The notes beneath the pieces are model-generated. The model was not told the DNA's origin. It did not search any database and saw only the letters and a list, made by a program, of their open reading frames with translations. Shown here piece by piece: positions 8,788 through 16,942 of a stretch of 63,023 nt of DNA (its first letter is position 1; each line of letters starts with the position of its first letter). The stretch is taken from contig JABITN010000062.1 of assembly GCA_018700525.1 (NCBI GenBank), forward strand, positions 1 to 63,023, written 5' to 3'. The position numbers were made by a program, and so were the translations under genes. The DNA is from Opitutales bacterium. Lineage in GTDB: Bacteria; Verrucomicrobiota; Verrucomicrobiia; Opitutales; Opitutaceae.

Positions 8788-9924
8788 ATGGCGAAGGAAG
8801 CAATACAGTCGAGACAGGAGAGAGTTTTTTCAAAGACGTACGCGGTTGTGTTCATGTTCTTGCTTGGGTTACCTTTACTCTCGCTTCCGTTTTTTACGGA
8901 TTCGGAGCGTACATCCGAGAAGCGGACACCGGTGGCGTTTCCTTCTTTGTCGAGCGATTACGGGGAGTTTTCGCGTGCATTCGAAGCGTGGTTCGAGGAT
9001 CACTTTGGTTTTCGCGCTGCTATGATTCGGTTTTATAGGCAGTCTCGATTCGAACTTGGGTTACTTGATTCCATGAACAATGTCGTGCGTGGAAAAGAGG
9101 ATTGGCTTTACTATTCGGGAGGCGGCGGTGGCGATTCGGTACAGGCCTATGCAGGAGCGAATGCTTTTAGCGAAAGCGAATTGGGTCGTTTACACCTTTA
9201 TTTTGAAACGTGGGGAGCTTGGTTGGAGGGGCAGGGGATTACATTCCTCGTTTTAGTCGGTCCCGACAAGGTTTCAGTGTATCCAGAGTTTTTGCCTAAC
9301 CGGATTGAGAAGAGCCCGTATGGGACTCGTGTTGAGGATTTCTTAGTGCGCATGTCCGAATCAGATTTTTCGATCGTCTTTCCGATAGACGAATTAATTG
9401 AAGCGAAGATTGGAGGATCCCAATTGTACTATAAATTGGATACTCACTGGAATGCGAAAGGGATGTTTGTTGCTTATGATGCTTTAGCTGAGAAGCTTCC
9501 CAAGTCGAATCGTCTTTCGGTGAACGATGTTCAATTCGTTGGAAGCGATCGATTAGGTGGCGATCTTGCTGAAATGCTTGGAGTCGAGAGTGATTGGGGG
9601 GATCCCACTTATAGTGTGGTTTTGAATCGAGGTAATTGGGCGATAAATGAGGGTGACAGAGAAGTGCTAGGAAAGACTGTGGATCGATTTTCGATAGACG
9701 ATTCGACTTTGCCTAAGGCCTTGGTGTTTCATGACTCATTTATGGAGCCTATGAAGAATTTGCTAGCCGGTCATTTTCGTGAGACGAATTTTTTGGCCGA
9801 TAAACCATTGGACAGTGCACTCGTTTTAGAGCTTCAGCCAGATGTTGTGATTGTTGAGTTTACTGAAAGGTCTCTCTATACTCATCTCAGGAAACCGTTA
9901 CCCATTGGTGAGGGTGGCCAGTAG
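8788..9924 (+). CDS. AlgJ/AlgX-type (SGNH) O-acetyltransferase
   Basis: This 378-residue protein starts at the ATG at 8788, one base after the TGA of the AlgI-like gene; the longer frame from 8737 overlaps that gene and is not used. A membrane anchor is seen at residues about 17-38 ('AVVFMFLLGLPLLSLPFF'). The globular part has the SGNH features of this family: 'GKEDWLYYSGGGG', the 'KLDTHWNAKG' Asp-x-His pair, and the serine in 'VFHDSFMEP'. It would transfer acetyl groups received from the AlgI-like channel to a polymer outside the membrane. The strict pairing and spacing support a two-gene operon. Confidence 0.9.
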   Translation: MAKEAIQSRQERVFSKTYAVVFMFLLGLPLLSLPFFTDSERTSEKRTPVAFPSLSSDYGEFSRAFEAWFEDHFGFRAAMIRFYRQSRFELGLLDSMNNVVRGKEDWLYYSGGGGGDSVQAYAGANAFSESELGRLHLYFETWGAWLEGQGITFLVLVGPDKVSVYPEFLPNRIEKSPYGTRVEDFLVRMSESDFSIVFPIDELIEAKIGGSQLYYKLDTHWNAKGMFVAYDALAEKLPKSNRLSVNDVQFVGSDRLGGDLAEMLGVESDWGDPTYSVVLNRGNWAINEGDREVLGKTVDRFSIDDSTLPKALVFHDSFMEPMKNLLAGHFRETNFLADKPLDSALVLELQPDVVIVEFTERSLYTHLRKPLPIGEGGQ

Positions 9925-9980
9925 GGTTCCTGCTTTTATTCCCTTTGGGTGTAATGCCCCGAACAGTCTACGCTCTCCGA

Positions 9981-10014
9981 GCTTCGTCCGTCATGAACTC
10001 TTGACGGGCGAAGC
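9981..10014. repeat. Hairpin element between algJ-like gene and pseudogene
   Basis: Arms GCTTCGTCCGTCA (9981-9993) and TGACGGGCGAAGC (10002-10014) pair with one mismatch. A weaker outer pair (CGAACAGTCT near 9960, AGACTGTTGTCG near 10029) suggests a larger element of about 80 bp. It is directly followed by a second hairpin at 10075-10133. Confidence 0.55.
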
Positions 10015-10074
10015 CCCTTGTGGGCGAAGACTGTTGTCGTAGATCCTGAGCAGTCGAAGGGCTTCGGCTTTAGT

Positions 10075-10133
10075 AGGGAGGACCGGTTCGGTCCTCAGTA
10101 TTGGTTGCTAAGAGGACCGTGCCGGTCCTCCCT
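10075..10133. repeat. GC-rich inverted repeat
   Basis: Arms at 10075-10095 and 10113-10133 (21 nt each, core GGAGGACCGG) pair with two mismatches; each arm is itself partly palindromic (GGACCGGTTCGGTCC), so a cloverleaf-like fold is possible. It lies at the broken end of the pseudogene at 10138. Confidence 0.65.
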
Positions 10134-10137
10134 AACT

Positions 10138-10715
10138 TCAGAAATACCCCGCTTGTGCGAAGTGCAAGTTGACCCCAAGGTAGAGAGCTTGCTCCGGGGA
10201 TTCTTTATTGGCAGAACTATATATTGTGTAGTAGTTTATGTCGTAGAAAGGGAAATTTTCTTTAAGGGGAAAACGATTGGACCTCAGGTGGAGCGAATCG
10301 AGTTCAGTGCCTATACCTCGAAGTTGAGCTGGGTATGGGACTGCAAGCGATTGTCCTTTTGCTTTACGGAATAGCGTTAGGTGTCGCACGCCTTCGACCG
10401 CATAAACGGGCAGGACGTAGTTTTCGTCACGGTTTGGAATAGGGCGACTACGCCGATGCCGTATTGTTTCCAATGATTGAGAAATTCGACTTCGTCTCTG
10501 ATTTCCTGGGCAGAGCGCGTTCCGTGATTACTGACTCGAACGAAATAATTTTCTTCGGACGAGTGTATTTTGTAGATGTCGTTGCTGCCTCGGAAAAAAT
10601 ATTTGTAGCGACTCGATTGGGCAAGATCGAATTGACTTCTTAGTGCTTCGAATAGTTGATCTGGATCGAGAGTCGAGTGAAGCGGTTTGATAGTAACGTA
10701 GTGTGTGGGACTTTC
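10138..10715 (-). pseudogene. Decayed phosphotransferase (APH/homoserine-kinase-like family)
   Basis: On the minus strand from about 10715 the first reading frame gives a typical kinase-family N-terminus: 'KYFFRGSNDIYKIHSSEENY', 'FVRVSNHGTRSAQEIRDEVE', 'FLNHWKQYGIGVVA'. Near 10440-10455 the homology moves to another frame ('PIPNRDENYVLPVYAVEGVR', 'HLTLFRKAKGQS'), which stays open to a stop at 10138 but loses similarity after 'GTELDSLHL'. The conserved catalytic HGDxHxxN segment is absent. No start codon is seen; the 5' end abuts the adhesin stop at 10729. This is a frameshifted, truncated remnant of an aminoglycoside-phosphotransferase-fold small-molecule kinase. Its ancestral substrate cannot be told. 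Confidence 0.75.
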
Positions 10716-10728
10716 CGTTTTGATTGAA

Positions 10729-13245
10729 TTAGAATGTATCCAAATCCGTGATATTGTTATTTATGTAGAGATGGGAGTCGGTTCCTGCGTCGTAGTAATG
10801 TTGGTAATCGACGCCGCCTACTGTTTCGGTTCCATCGCTTTGGAAGTCTTTCGAAATTTCAACATGATCGTCGTTACCCCCGTCAATGAAGAGTCTGTTT
10901 TCACTATCGGTCATATCGAGGATATCATCCGATCTGAGACGCAGATTGTTGCTTCCGGAACCGTCGATATCGAGCCGCTCGATGTTTTGGATGCCGCCAC
11001 TGTCGAGTACTGTTAGGTCGATTTCAAGGTTGCTGCGATCGAATTCCAGGGTGTCATCACCATCTCCGCTGTCGAACATCCCGAAATTTCCTCCGCTTCC
11101 TGAACCACCACCGGATCCTGATTTTGAACCGGATCCAGTTCCGGAGCCTGATCCACCTCCGCCAGAACTGACTCCGTAGTCGATGGTAATCGTGTCATCA
11201 CCTGCTCCAGTATCAACCGTGCCGTAACCGTCGGTCGCATCGATCGTATCATCTCCATCGCCGGAATCTGAAGTAATGTCGTCGTTGTGCTTGCCACCAT
11301 CAATTTCGTTATCGCCGTCGCCATTGTCTAGCGTGGCGTTGTAAGAGAGTTCGTCGCCTAGGTCCTTGTCGTCGAAATTGCCGGAAACGCCGAGCGAGAA
11401 AGCATCGTCTTTGTCTGTAGTCGCATCGGGGATACTGGAGGATACGGTTGGTCCGTCGTTGGTGTTCTCGACTGAGAGGCGAAAGGTTTGGCTGGCGGAT
11501 TCGCCGGAACCGTCGGTGGCGGTGATCGTTATATCTTGGTCTCCGATGTGTTCGTCGGTGGGGGTGCCGGATAGAGCTCCTGTACTAGGGTCGATAGTCA
11601 ACCATGATGGGAGCTCTGCTGAATAGGATAGCGTGTCGCCGCTATCGACGTCGATGAATGTCCCATCGGGAAGGCTCATCGCGAATGCCTCATCGGTGCT
11701 AGTGGCTTGTTGTCCGATCTTTACGGATACGACAGGAGCGTCATTGGCAGCTTCGATCGAAATAGAGACAGGAGAGTTTTTAGCAGACCAGGCGCTGCCA
11801 TCGAACCCGGACCATTGAAATACAGTGTTTCCATTCCAATCAGCGGTTGGCTGGAACGAGAGTTCTGCGATTTGTTCGTAGTCAATAAGTTGACCGATGG
11901 TTACGGCATCGTCTTCGAGGCTGAGCGTTCCGTTTCCAGGAAGCGTGTCGATGCGAACCATCTCAAGGTAATCGTTGTCCTCGTCCTCAAACGCAGTGTC
12001 GAAGTCATCGGGGTCAAAGTTTACTCGAATATCTTCGATATTGGAGGTAACGATAGGTGAAACGCCAGCGATTTCGTTAATATCCTTTGGCCAGATATCT
12101 ATCGTTTGCTCGATTTTGTGGCCTGTTTCGTCAGTTGCGACGATTCTAATTGGGTAGCTTTCGGGATGTGTTTCGTAATCGATGCTTACGCCATCTTTTA
12201 GTTTAAGCACATTGCCGGTGATTTGGAAAAGATCGGATGAGTCTTTCGAAAGGGTGTACTCGTAGGTATGGTTTCTTCCGGCGTCATCCGTATCTAATTT
12301 TCCTATCAATGCACCTTCTTGATTCTCGGAAACTTGGTTTTGACTTAGAATTAGGTGAAATGTTTCGCCGCCTCCATCTTTGCTCTCGATGACGGTGATA
12401 GTTGTATTTTTGGTGTCGTTTCCATCGTCGACGATGATATCGATTTTAAGTTGGGTGTTGTCCTCCAAGATATCGTTCGGGATCTTGGCGATTCCTGTCA
12501 AATCGTCGATTTCGATTTCGGTTCCGTCATTCCCGGCTACAACTCCGGTGATTACTGGAGAAGGGTTGATCCCGTCGCCGCTGATATCGAGAAATTTTCT
12601 AACGTCGATTTCTATGAATTCTGGAGTTTTTGTATTGGAGGCGGTGTTGGCTGTGCCGCCGGATTGCGGGGTGCCTAAATCGCCCGAGGCGAGTTTGATT
12701 CCATCGTCATCGATGTTTTGAGCAGTTGCTTTGGAAAAAGAATCGTCTTCGGCGAGCGGATCTCCTTTGGGCTGAGACGACGTAGTTTGAGAGAATTGCT
12801 GTGGTTGGGTTGTAATTTCTGGAGATTCTTCTTCTGAGATTGGGACTTGAGCAAAGCTCCACTCAGGCGATTTGGCTGTCGCGGCGATGACTAGTAGTGG
12901 AGCGAATACGAGCGTGGGGTTATTGGGGTCGTCAACATTGAAGGCAGGGTCGATTCCTTCGGTTTGTTGGACGAAATTGTGCCAGGTAATGGAAGCGCCG
13001 TCGTTAAGCTCGAGTGAGGGTTCCTTTGTAAAGTCGACTTCAAGGAAGTTCTTCAGAATGAAGGATGTTCCGTCATGGCAAACGATTTGCAGGTCTTTGT
13101 CCTGCGGAACGAGTTGGGCGACGATTTCCGGGTTTTGTATTTGGAAGCTTTCACCGGAGAAAACTTGGATACTTTCTCCGTCTTGGAGGGTTAGGTTTTG
13201 TGGGTGAGCAGAGGAGTTGGGTGTAAAGCTGATTTCGAGACTCAT
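10729..13245 (-). CDS. RTX-like adhesin with cadherin and putative Ig domains
   Basis: This 838-residue acidic protein has no cleavable signal peptide. Residues 1-125 form a FecR/retention-module-like N-terminal part; 135-210 is a Ser/Thr/Gln-rich linker; about 298-388 is a cadherin repeat ('NQVSENQEGALIGKLD'); 500-595 is a CADG/putative-Ig repeat ('LSYSAELPSWLTIDPSTGAL'); a second CADG copy (598-639) stops abruptly at 'LSYNATL'. Degenerate calcium-binding GDGDD repeats (640-690 and 725-735) flank a Gly/Ser run (693-720). The C-terminus ('LRSDDILDM', 'VGGVDYQHYYDAG') is of the type-I-secreted adhesin kind. It would be exported by a TolC-type system, which is not in the window, and may mediate attachment. 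Confidence 0.85.
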   Translation of the reverse strand: MSLEISFTPNSSAHPQNLTLQDGESIQVFSGESFQIQNPEIVAQLVPQDKDLQIVCHDGTSFILKNFLEVDFTKEPSLELNDGASITWHNFVQQTEGIDPAFNVDDPNNPTLVFAPLLVIAATAKSPEWSFAQVPISEEESPEITTQPQQFSQTTSSQPKGDPLAEDDSFSKATAQNIDDDGIKLASGDLGTPQSGGTANTASNTKTPEFIEIDVRKFLDISGDGINPSPVITGVVAGNDGTEIEIDDLTGIAKIPNDILEDNTQLKIDIIVDDGNDTKNTTITVIESKDGGGETFHLILSQNQVSENQEGALIGKLDTDDAGRNHTYEYTLSKDSSDLFQITGNVLKLKDGVSIDYETHPESYPIRIVATDETGHKIEQTIDIWPKDINEIAGVSPIVTSNIEDIRVNFDPDDFDTAFEDEDNDYLEMVRIDTLPGNGTLSLEDDAVTIGQLIDYEQIAELSFQPTADWNGNTVFQWSGFDGSAWSAKNSPVSISIEAANDAPVVSVKIGQQATSTDEAFAMSLPDGTFIDVDSGDTLSYSAELPSWLTIDPSTGALSGTPTDEHIGDQDITITATDGSGESASQTFRLSVENTNDGPTVSSSIPDATTDKDDAFSLGVSGNFDDKDLGDELSYNATLDNGDGDNEIDGGKHNDDITSDSGDGDDTIDATDGYGTVDTGAGDDTITIDYGVSSGGGGSGSGTGSGSKSGSGGGSGSGGNFGMFDSGDGDDTLEFDRSNLEIDLTVLDSGGIQNIERLDIDGSGSNNLRLRSDDILDMTDSENRLFIDGGNDDHVEISKDFQSDGTETVGGVDYQHYYDAGTDSHLYINNNITDLDTF

Positions 13246-13428
13246 AAGTATAACAGTTGGAACGCCCGAAAATGGAGCAGTTGCTTACTTCTTGTTACGG
13301 CTCGGAAACAGAGTATATTTACTGTTTAGTTTACAATTTTGTGTAATTACGAGAAGCCTCTTAGGGTCTAGAGCTCAATAGGATTGAGTTAAAACCCTAT
13401 TGTTCTGGAGGTTCTTCCGATTTCTTTC

Positions 13429-14322
13429 TTAGGCTGTCACTGTTTGAGGAGTTACCTGAGGGGAGTTTCCCGGTTCGGGGGTAGGAAATCGGAGGCTATT
13501 CAAATCGATCTTCATCTCGAACGCCTGAAGCGTTTTACCGATTGAAAATGAGCCGTTGCGTCTGTTGACTTTTCGGACGTGGACTCCATGGGGAGTTAAG
13601 TCGACGGCGGTGGCATCTGGCCAAGGAAGAAACGAGCCTGTATTGATGACAGTTGTTTTGTCTATTGGGGTAATTGTCGGTTTATGGGTGTGACCAATGA
13701 TTAGAAATCGAGGGTTTTGAATGTAGCGATGGACCATGTCGACTGCCATTTGCGGCGTTGTTTTCCAGCAATCCAATATTTTGAGAACGCGTGTCGGGGG
13801 CCAGGCTTGGCGTAGAAAAGTTTGCAGCTTACCCCAGACTGTCGGGTCGTAGTCTTTAAGTCGCGAGTGTTCTTCGACGCAAGCGTCTTTGATTGTCTGA
13901 AGAAATTCGTAGAAACTGACGCTGCCGTTGTGCTGGAGTTGCTTGAGGCCTTGTTCTGCTACGTCGCCTAGGAGTTGCGCATTTTGGCTCCATGGGGCGA
14001 TATTCTTGAAAATTCCGTCGCCGTGAGTGATTAGGATTTCGCCAGCGTTTACTTCGCAGTAGTGGTGTCGCGAGATTTTCGGGTCGTGATTGCCGGTTAT
14101 GAAATGGGGTTTCGTACCCCAGTTCCTGACGTAGGCTTTGAATTGATCGACCGAGGGAAGCGGGCTTTGCAAGTGCGAGGGTGTGTTCTCGAAATTTTGT
14201 TCGAGGGTATCTCCATTGAAAATAACGTCATCCGGCTCGGATAAAAGACCTTCGAGCGAATCGAGATCCTTGATAAGGCTAGCCTTATGGCCCCAATGAA
14301 GATCTGATAGTATTCTAATCAC
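13429..14322 (-). CDS. Calcineurin-like metallophosphoesterase
   Basis: This 297-residue protein carries all five metallophosphoesterase motifs in order: 'SDLHWGH' (residues about 6-12), 'FNGDTLEQ', 'ITGNHDPK', 'ITHGDG' and 'IIGHTHKP'. These provide the binuclear metal site. There is no signal peptide, so it is probably cytoplasmic. The middle region is helical and rich in Trp/His, somewhat like UDP-2,3-diacylglucosamine hydrolase relatives, but I cannot assign a substrate. The start ATG is at 14320-14322. It is separated from the adhesin by 183 bp and is probably transcribed alone. Confidence 0.88.
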   Translation of the reverse strand: MIRILSDLHWGHKASLIKDLDSLEGLLSEPDDVIFNGDTLEQNFENTPSHLQSPLPSVDQFKAYVRNWGTKPHFITGNHDPKISRHHYCEVNAGEILITHGDGIFKNIAPWSQNAQLLGDVAEQGLKQLQHNGSVSFYEFLQTIKDACVEEHSRLKDYDPTVWGKLQTFLRQAWPPTRVLKILDCWKTTPQMAVDMVHRYIQNPRFLIIGHTHKPTITPIDKTTVINTGSFLPWPDATAVDLTPHGVHVRKVNRRNGSFSIGKTLQAFEMKIDLNSLRFPTPEPGNSPQVTPQTVTA

Positions 14323-14495
14323 TCGTTTACGATTGGATTTAACTGACCTGGGTACATTGTGTGCATACTGTGGAATCGGTCAATTTCTCATTTCTAGTTA
14401 TATGTAATTGATCGGAATGCTGATCCGAATCTAAAGAGCGCTCTGAGAAATCCGATTAGAAAAGGATGGCGTCATTGGAAACAGTTAAAATGTAA

Positions 14496-14690
14496 TTGCT
14501 CTCATCTTCGAGCGCAGGTGGATTGAGTCACGATGCGGTTCGAAGTTTTGGAGACCTTGCGGAGTCCTTGGAGCATCCCGGCAAAAAGTTGGAGGATATC
14601 CTCGAAGCGTTGGACCCGAAGGCCCAAGGCGAACTCGCGAAGTTGCGTAAGATAAAGCAGACCATTGAGAATGGTGCCTACTTGGACTAG
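14496..14690 (+). CDS. Possible small protein (64 aa), FlgM-like C-terminus
   Basis: This is an open frame from a TTG at 14496 to 14690 with an in-frame TAA directly before it; there is no ATG in frame and no clear ribosome-binding site. The product is helical and charged ('HPGKKLEDILEALDPKAQGE') and ends 'LRKIKQTIENGAYLD', which resembles the C-terminal motif of anti-sigma factor FlgM, though it lacks the rest of that family and there are no flagellar genes in the window. It ends one base before the stop of argA on the other strand. Coding status is plausible, function unknown. Confidence 0.4.
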   Translation: MLSSSSAGGLSHDAVRSFGDLAESLEHPGKKLEDILEALDPKAQGELAKLRKIKQTIENGAYLD

Positions 14691-15992
14691 CTAGCCAAGG
14701 TCTTTGATAAGGATTTTTGATTGCCGATTTTCCTCCTGATAGGCTAGGCGGCGACTTTCAGGGAGGGCGTTTATATCGGTTTCACTGAAACCGCAAACCG
14801 ATTGGAAAAAGCTGAAGCTTTGCGTTGAAAGGGCTAGGATCTGTTTGGAGCCAATTTCCTCGGCTTTGTGGCAAGCGAACTTAGCCAGCTTTGAGCCGAT
14901 TCCTTGCCTTTGGTGCAGAGAATGCACGAATAGCGCGTTGATTTCCGCTGTATCCGGGGCTGCGTCGAATTGCGAAATGAGAACGCATCCGATTAGATTG
15001 CCATCGATTTCATAAACGTAGAAGTTTCCGATTTCACTTTCGATCGATTCGATCGAGCGGCGAGCAAGTTCTTCCTTTTCGACGGACCCACTCGTGAGAT
15101 GGTAGATCCGCGTTATGTCGGAGCGTTGGGCTTGTCGAATTTGCTGATATTCGTTTCCGTATACTAGAGTACCGACACCTTCGTTCGAAAAGACTTCGCG
15201 GACAAGGCCGTCGTGAATGTTCCCATCCAATATATGGATACGAGAGATTCCGCCCTTTACTCCGATGAGGGCGTGCTTGGCTTTGCTAAGCGCTGCGTCC
15301 TCGAATGGGTTGTCGTCGGCCAGTTTCGATTCCAGTACTGCTACTGGCAATTGGCGTTTTAATTCACCATCGATTTGCAGTCCTTCGAGTTCGGTGACGA
15401 AAATAGTCTTGGTCGCTTTGAGGGCGAATGCCGTTTCGACTGCAAGTAAATCGCTGTTTATGCGCAAAGTATGCCCGTTACGGTCGAACCCGATTGGCTG
15501 GATGATTGGGATGATGCTCTGAGTGACTAGGTGATTGAGAAATTCCGCGTCGATGCGGTCGACTTTGCCGCTTCGCTGATAGTCCAGGCCCTTGATGACT
15601 CCGATCGGCGTGGAGCGGACAGAGTTGGTTATAGCGCATTTTAAGCCTGTCTGCGTGAGTGCTTCGAGGATTTGGTGGGACGTTCTAGAGGATGCTCGGA
15701 TGGCTAGATCCAAAGTCGCCGGGTCAGTGGGGCCGGATCCGTCAATGTTTGAAATTTCGATTCCGCGATCGGCGGATAGCGCTGCGAGTTGCTTGCCGAT
15801 CCCATGGACGATGACGACTTTTATTTGCAGGCTCCTAAGAACGGCGATGTCCAATAGAATGTTCGGCAGGTTTTCGTTGTCTATGACGGCACCGTCCAAG
15901 GATATGACGAAGGTTTGCCCCAAGAATTTTGGCACATAGTTCAATATGCCCCTGAGATCGGCAGGTGTAATGTTGGAGATGGTTTCGTCCAT
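14691..15992 (-). CDS. argA: Amino-acid N-acetyltransferase (N-acetylglutamate synthase)
   Basis: This 433-residue protein catalyses the first step of arginine synthesis, acetyl-CoA plus glutamate to N-acetylglutamate. The N-terminal two thirds is an amino-acid-kinase fold ('KVVIVHGIGKQLAALSADRG', 'LRINSDLLAVETAFAL') and the last 140 residues a GNAT domain ('AEINALFVHSLHQRQGIGSK'), the full bipartite ArgA architecture. The start is ATG at 15990-15992; an in-frame GTG three codons earlier is an alternative. A membrane protein of unknown function lies upstream on the same strand after 141 bp. Feedback inhibition by arginine through the kinase-like domain is usual for the family. Confidence 0.93.
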   Translation of the reverse strand: MDETISNITPADLRGILNYVPKFLGQTFVISLDGAVIDNENLPNILLDIAVLRSLQIKVVIVHGIGKQLAALSADRGIEISNIDGSGPTDPATLDLAIRASSRTSHQILEALTQTGLKCAITNSVRSTPIGVIKGLDYQRSGKVDRIDAEFLNHLVTQSIIPIIQPIGFDRNGHTLRINSDLLAVETAFALKATKTIFVTELEGLQIDGELKRQLPVAVLESKLADDNPFEDAALSKAKHALIGVKGGISRIHILDGNIHDGLVREVFSNEGVGTLVYGNEYQQIRQAQRSDITRIYHLTSGSVEKEELARRSIESIESEIGNFYVYEIDGNLIGCVLISQFDAAPDTAEINALFVHSLHQRQGIGSKLAKFACHKAEEIGSKQILALSTQSFSFFQSVCGFSETDINALPESRRLAYQEENRQSKILIKDLG

Positions 15993-16133
15993 TTTGATCA
16001 CTTGGATAGAATCGGCTAAAAAATCGCACCGCTTCAGGCATTCTTCTAAATTCGATTGTTAATCAGCCCTTTAGAGAAAGATCAAGTCGGCAATGCATAC
16101 TCTGGGGCTAGAGCCGCGACCTTAGATGTGCCG

Positions 16134-16829
16134 TTATTTCTCTGTCGGGCCGCCAATGCGTTCGATCGTCCATTCTCGGACTTGCCCTTCGAGGTAGAAC
16201 TTGGCTTTGACGCTCGCGGTTTCAATTGGAACGGTATCGATTTCGAATAGGTAGGTTTTGGAAGGGCTTTGGATGTCGAAAGCGGCGAGTGCTTTGGCGT
16301 TTTCTATGCGCATTTCGGCGAGAATGAGGAGTTCGCCTTCTTTGTAGAAAGTGGCGAGTTTGAAGTTAGGGCTGTCGCCGAAGGCTTCCGGTAGAGACAA
16401 TTGGAGCTTGATCGGTTGATTGATTGAAAAGCTCGATTGGCTGGCTAGCGAATCCAGTTGCGGGATGAGAATAGGCCTTCGGGGAATGTAATAGACGATT
16501 TGCGAGGGCAGGTCGTTTTCGAGCGGACCGGAAATAAAACGGGCAGCGATATGGCCGGAGCTGAGGGTGTTGTCGTTAGTTTCTGCGCTCGGGGCAGCAT
16601 TTAGGCTGAACCAATCGTAGAGGTTTTTTTCGGCGACTTGATTGCGCCGTTCCTGCATCTCGTAGTTAGGTTCGTAGGGTTTTTCTTCTTTGCGGAATTT
16701 CAGCTGAACCCACGTGTAGAGGATTATAAAAGTGAGAATCGACAAGGCGATGGGCCACATCGGCCAAGGCTTACGTTCGGTCATTGGCGATCCGGGTTTC
16801 AGGCTGGGCTCCGAGTTCTGGTTTTTCAT
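16134..16829 (-). CDS. Single-pass membrane protein of unknown function
   Basis: This 231-residue protein starts at the ATG at 16827-16829. Residues 1-22 are cytoplasmic and basic/proline-rich, one transmembrane helix covers about 24-42 ('MWPIALSILTFIILYTWVQL'), and the rest is predicted to be periplasmic with beta-strand character and a run of prolines. No domain is recognised. It is divergent from proS (113 bp apart) and upstream of argA on the same strand. A half copy of the GC-rich repeat (GCCGCGACC near 16111) lies in the spacer between this gene and argA. Confidence 0.7.
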   Translation of the reverse strand: MKNQNSEPSLKPGSPMTERKPWPMWPIALSILTFIILYTWVQLKFRKEEKPYEPNYEMQERRNQVAEKNLYDWFSLNAAPSAETNDNTLSSGHIAARFISGPLENDLPSQIVYYIPRRPILIPQLDSLASQSSFSINQPIKLQLSLPEAFGDSPNFKLATFYKEGELLILAEMRIENAKALAAFDIQSPSKTYLFEIDTVPIETASVKAKFYLEGQVREWTIERIGGPTEK

Positions 16830-16942
16830 AAAGGCGGCAAATCAATCCTTTTTGCAGACAAGTTAAAGCCTGAACGAAGCAAATGGGTTCATTTTCTCGT
16901 TGCGCGAGGAAATCCGCGAGTACATGTCATAGGATTTAGACC

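Noticed and set aside
7365-9924. Alginate biosynthesis locus
   Set aside because: Only the O-acetylation pair is present; polymerase, epimerase and export genes are missing.
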